From NCBI GenBank assembly GCA_046496815.1, contig JAWOGN010000322.1:1-21829 (forward strand): DNA of 21,829 nucleotides, given 5' to 3'. Each line of letters opens with the position of its first letter. Positions within the stretch are counted from its first letter, which is position 1. The position numbers and the translations under genes were made by a program. The DNA comes from JAWOGN01 sp046496815 (GTDB taxonomy: Bacteria; Desulfobacterota; DSM-4660; Desulfatiglandales; Desulfatiglandaceae). Shown here one piece after another: positions 17,165 through 21,829 of the stretch. The notes under the pieces are model-generated. The model did not search any database. It was not told the DNA's origin and saw only the letters and a program-made list of their open reading frames with translations.

Positions 17165-17209
17165 GAGGCTAAGGGCATCAGCGAGACTGGCATCTCCGCC
17201 CTTAGCCTC
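17165..17209. repeat. Perfect 12-bp inverted repeat between recombinase and the 125-aa gene
   Basis: GAGGCTAAGGGC (17165-17176) and GCCCTTAGCCTC (17198-17209) are exact complements separated by 21 nt. It begins 8 bp after the stop of the 125-residue protein gene and could end that message. A T-rich run on the minus strand follows only after some distance. Confidence 0.7.
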
Positions 17210-17216
17210 ATTTCAC

Positions 17217-17594
17217 TTATTTAGGCAGGTTAAATTCTACACCTGCCTTCACGATCTTCCAATCCACACTTTGCTTGTCACCGCTGAAATCGAAGAGAGC
17301 CTCAGAATTCCAGCTCATCACAATCTCCCCGGTTCCGGATTCCTTAACCTTCAGTTTCCAGCCCTTCGAATCCTGGGCCAAGAGTCCTTTGCCCTGGTCG
17401 GAATCAACCAACAAATCCACCATGGTCGATGGGGTCAACTTCGACTTTTTCATAACATCTTTTCCCAACTTGATGACCAGTCTCGGACTACCTTTTTTTG
17501 GAGTTGTAATTCTCAGAACCAGCTCATCTGCTTTTATACCCATCATCCCACCAAACTTCTTTTTGCCTACTGCTGCGTAACTTTGAAATGCCAT
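17217..17594 (-). CDS. Unknown protein of the mobile element (125 aa)
   Basis: AAGGAG stands before the ATG, so translation is likely. The protein shows alternating polar and hydrophobic stretches typical of beta sheet (LVLRITTP, PRLVIKLGKDV, VDLLVDSD, GWKLKVKES, VDWKIVKAGVEF). There is no signal peptide, membrane segment or cysteine. I do not recognise a family. It starts 24 bp after the resolvase stop and is probably in the same message. A strong inverted repeat follows it. A role as recombination accessory factor or regulator would fit the position but is only a guess. Confidence 0.65.
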   Translation of the reverse strand: MAFQSYAAVGKKKFGGMMGIKADELVLRITTPKKGSPRLVIKLGKDVMKKSKLTPSTMVDLLVDSDQGKGLLAQDSKGWKLKVKESGTGEIVMSWNSEALFDFSGDKQSVDWKIVKAGVEFNLPK

Positions 17595-17618
17595 GATGTT
17601 TCTCCTTCATTGAAATTG

Positions 17619-18302
17619 TTAACGTTTCAGAGCCTCTTGCCGCTTTTGTATCACCTCCTTTCCGAAATCATGCTCCCTGGTAATCTGCCGCCTTTTCATC
17701 CAGGCCGCCACAGCTTGCGGAGACATCTTGTAGCGCTTGCTGATGTATTTGATCGTTGATCCTGTTTTGAGTAGAGCCTCGATCTCCGGCCGGTACTTAT
17801 CCAGTCTTGACTTCCCTGGCCCACGCGGTCTGCCGATTCGTTTGCCATTCAAGCGAGCTTGTCTCAATCCCTCTTTGGTTCGCTGGCTGATGAAATCTCT
17901 TTCAAGTTCACTCACCAGGGATAGAACCGTTGACATCACTTTCGCCGTCATGTCATTGCCGTTCAACTGGAATCCCTCTTTGACGGAATAGATGTTGATG
18001 CCTCGCTCTCTCGTTGTTTTTATTATCTCCAAACAATCGAGTGTTGACCGTCCCAACCTGGATAATTCGGGCACGATCAAGCGGTCACCCTCCTTCATTC
18101 CTTCGATCAATTCAAAAAGGAGTCGATCCTTCCAGGGTTTCTTGCCGCTGATCGTCTCTTCCACAAAGTCAACCTTGCCAAAGTCTTTGTTGTTTGCGAA
18201 ATCGAGGACCGCTGGTTTGAATTTATCGTTGTTCTGGTCCTTAGTGCTCACACGACAATAACATACATTAATCGATTTGGATTGCTGCCTTTTCGTTTCC
18301 AT
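17619..18302 (-). CDS. Small serine recombinase (resolvase/invertase family)
   Basis: A 227-residue protein with the catalytic resolvase domain: nucleophile S19 in YCRVST, then VPELSRLGRST, and the long E-helix SLVSELERDFISQRTKEGL. A C-terminal helix-turn-helix (about 165-210, IKYISKRYKMSPQAVAAWMKRR) follows GRPRG. This is the size of multimer resolvases and DNA invertases, which act at paired sites near their own gene. GGAGGTGAAAAGGAAAA precedes the ATG. The 325 bp upstream hold a promoter and several inverted repeats that could be its recombination site. A second serine recombinase in the same element suggests multimer resolution rather than integration. Confidence 0.93.
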   Translation of the reverse strand: METKRQQSKSINVCYCRVSTKDQNNDKFKPAVLDFANNKDFGKVDFVEETISGKKPWKDRLLFELIEGMKEGDRLIVPELSRLGRSTLDCLEIIKTTRERGINIYSVKEGFQLNGNDMTAKVMSTVLSLVSELERDFISQRTKEGLRQARLNGKRIGRPRGPGKSRLDKYRPEIEALLKTGSTIKYISKRYKMSPQAVAAWMKRRQITREHDFGKEVIQKRQEALKR

Positions 18303-18359
18303 TTTTCCTTTTCACCTCCCCCCCTGGCTGGTTGCCTGAAAACCTGTAAAACAGTACTA

Positions 18360-18388
18360 GATTTATCAAAAGTAAGCTAAACTGTCAA
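18360..18388 (-). promoter_or_regulatory. Probable promoter of the resolvase operon
   Basis: On the minus strand TTGACA (18383-18388), a 17-bp spacer and TAAATC (18360-18365). Transcription would start about 50 bp before the resolvase ATG. Near repeats CCTGAAAAC and CCTGTAAAAC lie just downstream. Confidence 0.55.
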
Positions 18389-18435
18389 GTTTTTTTATCG
18401 TCTTTCATTCACTTTTTTGAGGGGTTTTTTCCATC

Positions 18436-18537
18436 CCTTTTGTGGATTCCAAACAAGGATTTAGCAGGAGGGATCTCCTGGTAGGCTGGCTGGGGAGGGG
18501 TCAAAAAGGTGGTTTTTTGGCCTTTTTGGATTCCTAA
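18436..18537. repeat. Cluster of inverted and direct repeats upstream of the resolvase gene
   Basis: CAGGAG-GGAT-CTCCTG (18465-18480) and CAAAAAGG/CCTTTTTG (18502-18528) are perfect inverted repeats. The sequence TGGATTCC occurs at 18443 and 18526 within similar surroundings (CCCTTTTG / CCTTTT before it). Together with the strong base bias this could be a resolvase (res) site or part of an origin. Confidence 0.45.
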
Positions 18538-18615
18538 GAAATTCGAGGTTGCACTTTTCTCCTGGAGGCAGGGAAGGCCTAGGGTTTTGGAGGAAAAGGG
18601 GTCTCCAGGGGTCTA

Positions 18616-18635
18616 AAAGTAGGCAAGCCTACTTT
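18616..18635. repeat. Perfect palindrome at the end of the Topo VI-A-like gene
   Basis: AAAGTAGGC-AA-GCCTACTTT is a 9-bp inverted repeat with a 2-nt centre that spans the stop codon of the Topo VI-A-like gene (18629-18631). It may end transcription of that gene or bind a dimeric protein. Confidence 0.6.
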
Positions 18636-19501
18636 CGAGGGATTCTTCTTTTCAACCAATTTCGTGCGTGCTCCTGCCATTTCACGGATTCATCCCAGAC
18701 GGTATCATCCCTCAAATTCAACACCGTTTGCCGGATCAAACCGATAAGCTCGGCCGGGTTCAAGGCATCCAATTCCCATCCTACGGTGCAGCCGGTCTCT
18801 TCGACATATCTTGGAACGAATTTATCCTGTTTCGGCTTCTTAAGCGGTTGCGATGGGAAATTCTTCGCCTGTTTCTTAGTCAAAGCAATCCGCTCCACCA
18901 GGATTTCCCGGCTCCGCATGCTGTAAAGATTAAGGCGTTGTCTCAGGTCTTCCGTCATGGCCCACCCTGCAGGGTCATGATCGGCAAAATGAAGGACGAT
19001 CGGAGTATTCTCCAGGTTATCAAATCTGTAATAGGCTGCACGCCAGCACATCGAAGCTGAATCAAAACCCCTGCAAGCATAGTAAGGCACCTCCAATTCT
19101 TCGCACACGTCTTGAATAACACCCAACAAAGCCTGTTTCTCTATCCAGACCTCCGGCCAATAGGCTTGCTGTGACCATTTGTCCGTTCTGAATGACTCCA
19201 CCGCCGCCTTTAAAATTTCCTGCGGACTCTCCCAGGTTCCAAGTTGATTAAGATTTCTTCCCCTATCCACCACCCTATCCCAGTCGATAAGGCCGTTCTC
19301 CCTGCCTTTAGTTATATCGCGGGATAGCTTATCGGCAGTCTTCCTGGTGTTGGGCATCAAATTGTTTGAAATGAACTGATAAAATAGTTGCCTCACAGTA
19401 AACCGGTAATCCGGCTGTTCATCCAGGAAAGAATTTACCTGTTCGATGACAGACAGAACCGGCTTTTTAAGTTTCGTATCCTTATAGTTTATCCTTGGCA
19501 T
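18629..19501 (-). CDS. Spo11/Topo VI-A-like protein without B subunit
   Basis: A 290-residue protein with the parts of the type IIB topoisomerase A chain. The winged-helix segment TVRQLFYQF holds a candidate catalytic tyrosine (Y41) and preceding arginine (R37), comparable to the RDIFY segment of Spo11. A Toprim domain follows, with E121 (VWIEKQAL) and the DxD pair D174/D176 (FADHDPAGW). The Glu-to-Asp spacing of 53 is close to that in Topo VI-A (about 52). The later ALTKKQ and GWELDAL segments are shared with Toprim proteins I recall from phages and plasmids ('mini-A'-like). No ATPase B subunit is present, so double-strand cutting may be coupled otherwise. AAAGGAG precedes the ATG. It lies between the initiator gene and the resolvase. 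Confidence 0.75.
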   Translation of the reverse strand: MPRINYKDTKLKKPVLSVIEQVNSFLDEQPDYRFTVRQLFYQFISNNLMPNTRKTADKLSRDITKGRENGLIDWDRVVDRGRNLNQLGTWESPQEILKAAVESFRTDKWSQQAYWPEVWIEKQALLGVIQDVCEELEVPYYACRGFDSASMCWRAAYYRFDNLENTPIVLHFADHDPAGWAMTEDLRQRLNLYSMRSREILVERIALTKKQAKNFPSQPLKKPKQDKFVPRYVEETGCTVGWELDALNPAELIGLIRQTVLNLRDDTVWDESVKWQEHARNWLKRRIPRK

Positions 19502-19539
19502 GTTGTTGCTCCTTTATTGTTTGCTGGTAAATGTTGACT

Positions 19540-19554
19540 GCCCGGCGGCCGGGC
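19540..19554. repeat. GC-rich hairpin between initiator and Topo VI-A-like genes
   Basis: GCCCGG-CGG-CCGGGC is a perfect 6-bp stem, unusual in this A+T-rich stretch. No T-run follows it on the minus strand, so it is not an obvious terminator. Confidence 0.5.
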
Positions 19555-19578
19555 GGGATAACCTAAAATATGTCTTTA

Positions 19579-19624
19579 CTCTGTGGCAGTTTTGGCCGGG
19601 TACCTGGACATATTTGCCACAGAG
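19579..19624. repeat. 46-bp dyad containing the iteron motif
   Basis: The arms CTCTGTGGCA (19579-19588) and TGCCACAGAG (19615-19624) are exact complements, and the centre of symmetry is exactly the palindrome GGTACC (19599-19604). The inner parts match at about half of positions. The right half reads TACCTGGACA, the same motif as in the repeats at 20385-20428, so this is probably a second binding site of the initiator. Confidence 0.75.
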
Positions 19625-19634
19625 AACAACCTTA

Positions 19635-20774
19635 TCAGTAGTCCCCGCAAAAATTCTCGGCGATGTAAGACGGTAGAACATGATTCCAGGTCGTATGCTG
19701 TGCGAAATGAAAAGGCACGACATCCTTATATTTTATCTTCAGTGAACTGAATAGAGCGTGCAAGTAATCGCCTCTTGTAACTTCGGGGGATATGTTCTTT
19801 CTCAGAATCGTGTCCCTCTTTTCGAATTCGATCAATTTCTTCGCTCCTTCAAGACAATAGAGCTCCTCTTTCAATGTGAAGTCTCTTGGATGAAGATCAA
19901 CGTGTTTTCTTTGGAATGTTTTAAGATCTTCAACAGCTTTCTTGATCTCAGGAGAAGAGTTTAAGAGGTCGGAAATTTCAGGATTGTTCACAAGCTGGCT
20001 GAACCACGTTTGATGGGCGGTTGAATGTTGATTTAGAATGAAGAAATCTTTCAATGAAACTCCCTTTTCAGGAATTCTAAATCTGTTTTTATCCGAAGAT
20101 AGTTTATCAAAGAGAAAAATAGTGTTTATGATTTCCCGGTAGTCATATTTCGGGAGAACCTCGTCTTCGATAACCGTGCAAGCTCTTAATAGGCCTTTCC
20201 CTTCAAGGTTGTGAAAGATGAGGTTCTTGCAGTGATTCCAAGTTTTGACGATCTTTTGAGTTCGCTCATTGAAAGAAGAAAAATTTCGATTCTTACGCAG
20301 ACTTGAAAAGTCTGATAACAAATCTTTAGATTTGTTACTTTCAATATTCTTTTCTCTATAATACTCTGTGGCCATTTTGGCCGGGTACCTGGTCAGTTTG
20401 TCACCGTTACCTGGACATTTTGGCCACGTCCTTTTTGTGAACTTAATCCCCAAAGATCGAGCCTCCGGGGTCACTCTCAGCTTTCTTATCTTGTTGTCGA
20501 TCGGATCGAACTCAAGAGTCAGATAACCCTTCTTTTTCAGCTCGCTCATTCTCCTCCTTGCAGTTCTTTCCGAGATTCCAAGGTTTTCAACAAGCTTCTT
20601 TGTGGAAGCGAAGCAATAATCCCGCTTATCCTTGGGAGAGTTCTGCCAGTATTCGATTTTAGTGAGAAGGGCTTTGTCGATTATGTCGATAAAAGGATTG
20701 TCGAAAAAGTAAGGTTGGATTGTTATGAATTGTTTTGGTTCGTGCTTTACAAGATCTAATTTCCTGCGTTTCAT
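19635..20774 (-). CDS. Replication-initiator-like winged-helix protein
   Basis: The ATG at 20774 (379 aa) is chosen because GGAGGTGAAA stands directly before it; an in-frame GTG lies four codons upstream. A winged helix-turn-helix occupies about residues 53-89 (FASTKKLVENLGISERTARR, then a GYLTLEF wing), as in lambda O-type and plasmid initiators. The following segment, about 117-136, is coded by iteron-like DNA repeats. The C-terminal 240 residues are helical and charged and I do not recognise them. There, lambda O-type proteins contact the helicase or its loader. The gene has its own strong promoter and a structured leader. An alternative is a transcriptional regulator, but iterons in the gene favour an initiator. 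Confidence 0.65.
   Translation of the reverse strand: MKRRKLDLVKHEPKQFITIQPYFFDNPFIDIIDKALLTKIEYWQNSPKDKRDYCFASTKKLVENLGISERTARRRMSELKKKGYLTLEFDPIDNKIRKLRVTPEARSLGIKFTKRTWPKCPGNGDKLTRYPAKMATEYYREKNIESNKSKDLLSDFSSLRKNRNFSSFNERTQKIVKTWNHCKNLIFHNLEGKGLLRACTVIEDEVLPKYDYREIINTIFLFDKLSSDKNRFRIPEKGVSLKDFFILNQHSTAHQTWFSQLVNNPEISDLLNSSPEIKKAVEDLKTFQRKHVDLHPRDFTLKEELYCLEGAKKLIEFEKRDTILRKNISPEVTRGDYLHALFSSLKIKYKDVVPFHFAQHTTWNHVLPSYIAENFCGDY
20364..20428. repeat. Iteron-like 22-bp direct repeats inside the initiator gene
   Basis: Two adjacent 22-bp units start at 20385 (GTACCTGGTCAGTTTG...) and 20407 (TTACCTGGACATTTTG...). They share TACCTGG-W-CA and a TCAC/CCAC-CG end. Just before them, CTCTGTGGC and TTTTGGCCGGGTACC (from 20364) repeat the left part of the 46-bp dyad at 19579. 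The periodicity of two helical turns is typical of initiator-binding iterons. Confidence 0.7.
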
Positions 20775-20782
20775 TTTCACCT

Positions 20783-20862
20783 CCACAACAGGTTACTTCC
20801 TGAGTCAGCAGTGATTGGTTGTGGCAATCACTGCTATAACCCAACATGTTGGGCGACTCAGG
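20783..20862 (-). promoter_or_regulatory. Structured leader of the initiator gene with possible pseudoknot
   Basis: An outer stem CCTGAGTC/GACTCAGG (20799-20806 and 20855-20862) encloses two hairpins. One is AGCAGTGATTG/CAATCACTGCT (20807-20817 and 20825-20835) with a 7-nt loop, and the other the 14-bp palindrome CCCAACATGTTGGG (20840-20853). In the minus-strand RNA the loop reads CCACAAC. This is the exact complement of GUUGUGG (20789 to 20783), which overlaps the first bases of the initiator's Shine-Dalgarno GGAGGU. Pairing would block or reshape ribosome access. Confidence 0.7.
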
Positions 20863-20993
20863 CAAGAGGAAGAAGAGCGAGAGACCTATTTCCCAAAATA
20901 GATCCGCTGCCCTATCTAAAGGTGTTGGGATCACCTCTAGATTCGTTTAAGGTCCAATCCCGACTTGAACCCGATTTACTTTAATTGTGTTAC

Positions 20994-21023
20994 AGTATAC
21001 TACAGTGCGTTCAATTCTGTCAA
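20994..21023 (-). promoter_or_regulatory. Strong promoter of the initiator gene
   Basis: On the minus strand TTGACA (21018-21023), an 18-bp spacer and TATACT (20994-20999). The leader would be about 210 nt long and contain the three-way junction. TACAGT occurs twice, at 20991 and 21001, across the -10 box, so a repressor may bind there. A further AGGTG/CACCT hairpin lies at about 20919-20935. Confidence 0.65.
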
Positions 21024-21415
21024 GTATAAACTTTTTACTGAGTTAACTACTTGTTCTGCCTTGCTTTATGAGTGTTGGATTGTTGCCTTTAACTTTCCAT
21101 GACTGTTGCTTCAATTATAGCATGAAAGGTAGTCAAGATTCCCGAAAAGTTAAGTGTTTGAATTTCCTTGGATTTCATCTCTTTTAATTTTCAACGTGTG
21201 TTATTTCTTATACCGATTTAACCCCTCGCAAAGTATAGCCTTTAGACTTTCCAAAAACCTAACAATCAAAAACGAGGGCTTAAACGGAAAAGGAAAAACC
21301 AGGAAATCTATCGGGATATAATTTCAGGAAAAAACAAGTTTTCGGCCAACTTTCAGTGATTTTCTTTTTCTCAGGAAAAAAGAACCTTAGACTGCAGATA
21401 AAAACGAAGCAACCC
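21024..21415. other. A+T-rich gap without a gene
   Basis: About 390 bp with many stops in all frames. It holds the long inverted repeat at 21213-21287 and a direct repeat TCAGGAAAAAA near 21332 and 21372. No coding sequence is recognised. Confidence 0.4.
21213..21287. repeat. Long imperfect inverted repeat
   Basis: CCGATTTAACCCCTCG (21213-21228) and CGAGGGCTTAAACGG (21273-21287) are complementary except for one mismatch and one extra base, separated by 44 nt. It is not next to any gene end. Confidence 0.6.
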
Positions 21416-21445
21416 TTGACAGATTAAGATTATCAATGTTATTTT
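21416..21445 (+). promoter_or_regulatory. Probable plus-strand promoter
   Basis: TTGACA (21416-21421), an 18-bp spacer and TATTTT (21440-21445). It faces the exported-protein gene starting at 21641, with a terminator-like hairpin in between. Confidence 0.5.
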
Positions 21446-21451
21446 ATGATT

Positions 21452-21580
21452 GGCCTTCTTAAAACAAAATAAATCGGGTTCATTTCTCTAACCTCTAACC
21501 AGAGGTCACACCGTGGAGACGCACCTCAAATTCATAAAGCTTAGCTCCTGACAGGACGTTTGTTCTGTTTGGGAGTTTTT
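21452..21580 (+). ncRNA. Candidate small RNA or attenuated leader
   Basis: Between the promoter at 21416-21445 and a terminator-like hairpin lies about 130 nt without an ORF. It contains the hairpin CCTCT-AACC-AGAGG (near 21493). It ends in a CTCC/GGAG plus CAGGAC/GTTCTG stem followed by TTTTT. It could be a free small RNA or the leader of the gene at 21641. Confidence 0.35.
21545..21580 (+). terminator. Terminator-like hairpin before the exported-protein gene
   Basis: CTCC (21545-21548) pairs with GGAG, and CAGGAC with GTTCTG (one G-T pair) around a GTTT loop. A run of five T follows (21576-21580). Confidence 0.5.
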
Positions 21581-21640
21581 ACTCTTAGTCTGTAGTATAG
21601 ATGTTGTTTCATTAATAGGTTCGAAGAAGGAGAAAAAGAC

Positions 21641-21829
21641 ATGTGTTTAGCAAGAGTATTAGGACTTATTTTGATAGGAATCCTAGCTAACTCAGTGGCT
21701 CTTGCCGAAAATGAGTCTTATATATGTGTGGCCGAAAGTTCAGTAGGTTTCATTTTCAATAAAACAACAAATGAATGGGAGGGTGCGAATTTCAAAACTG
21801 ATGGTATCTTTGTCGTAGTCCAGCTCCCA
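21641..21829 (+). CDS. Small exported protein, 5' part
   Basis: From the ATG at 21641, 63 codons run to the window edge. GAAGGAGAAAAAGAC is a clear ribosome-binding site. The protein starts with a signal peptide (MCLARVLGLILIGILANS, then VALA|EN). The mature part begins with YICVAESSVGFIFNKTTNEW, then EGANFKTDGIFVVVQLP. I recall small exported proteins of this pattern (a CVAE-x-S-x-GF start followed by W-x-x-ANF) as common unknowns in proteobacterial accessory regions. The cysteine after the signal peptide may form a disulfide with one beyond the edge. The rest of the gene is not visible. Confidence 0.75.
   Translation, partial: MCLARVLGLILIGILANSVALAENESYICVAESSVGFIFNKTTNEWEGANFKTDGIFVVVQLP

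Larger units (their letters stand above)
15261..21023 (-). mobile_element. Integrated mobile element with replication and recombination genes
   Basis: All genes from 20774 down to 15261 lie on the minus strand and are poorer in G+C than the flanking host genes. They are an initiator-like protein, a Topo VI-A-like protein, a small serine resolvase, an unknown protein and a large serine recombinase. The left boundary is probably within or next to the overlap with the hemerythrin start. The right boundary is not visible and may lie beyond the promoter at 20994-21023 or outside the window. No capsid, tail or conjugation genes are seen, so it is either a small plasmid-like integrated element or part of a larger one. 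Confidence 0.65.

Noticed and set aside
20945..20985. tRNA end on the minus strand (GGGTTCAAGTC looks like a T-arm)
   Set aside because: The flanking bases do not pair as a T-stem, and no anticodon arm or acceptor stem can be built.
20991..21007. LexA box overlapping the initiator promoter
   Set aside because: The repeated TACAGT is direct, not the inverted CTG-N10-CAG arrangement.

Overview
The window looks like a piece of a Gram-negative, probably anaerobic bacterial chromosome of the deltaproteobacterial (Desulfobacterota) kind. This is inference from gene flavour: Sec-exported proteins, an RRM-type cold-inducible RNA-binding protein beside a small lysine-rich protein, a detached ADP-forming acyl-CoA synthetase alpha subunit, and TypA next to an ATP-PPase. 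No rRNA or tRNA is present to settle it.

Left part (1-5053, all minus strand): the 5' end of a REP-associated (Y1) transposase runs off the left edge. Behind it lie three genes for exported proteins: a 411-residue protein, a 463-residue DUF4412-like protein, and a von Willebrand A protein with four tandem 86-residue repeats whose DNA is nearly identical (258-bp period).

Middle part (5441-14620, plus strand): ordinary host genes that are unusual in form. They are a fused HisH-HisF enzyme of the eukaryotic HIS7 type, a small zinc-ribbon protein, an RRM protein, a 59-residue charged protein, a CoA-binding acyl-CoA synthetase subunit without its ATP-grasp partner, an OsmC-like protein, TypA/BipA behind a short promoter-terminator leader, and a free-standing GMP-synthase-type ATP pyrophosphatase. 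A minus-strand hemerythrin gene follows at 14720-15274.

Right part (15261 to at least about 21000): a mobile element, lower in G+C and coded entirely on the minus strand. Reading in the direction of transcription it has a replication-initiator-like winged-helix protein, a Spo11/Topo VI-A-like protein (Y41, E121, D174/D176), a small serine resolvase, an unknown 125-residue protein, and a large serine recombinase whose end overlaps the hemerythrin start. The initiator gene carries 22-bp iteron-like repeats inside its own coding sequence, as in phage lambda O. A 46-bp dyad with the same motif lies between it and the Topo VI-A-like gene. Its 5' leader can fold into a three-way junction whose 7-nt loop is perfectly complementary to the sequence overlapping the initiator's Shine-Dalgarno. 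Together these suggest a self-replicating or formerly replicating integrated element with RNA-controlled initiator synthesis. This is the best candidate for an undescribed system here.

After the element, about 850 bp without genes hold a strong minus-strand promoter, a long inverted repeat, and a plus-strand promoter-terminator pair that could define a small RNA. The window ends in the 5' part of a gene for a small exported protein.
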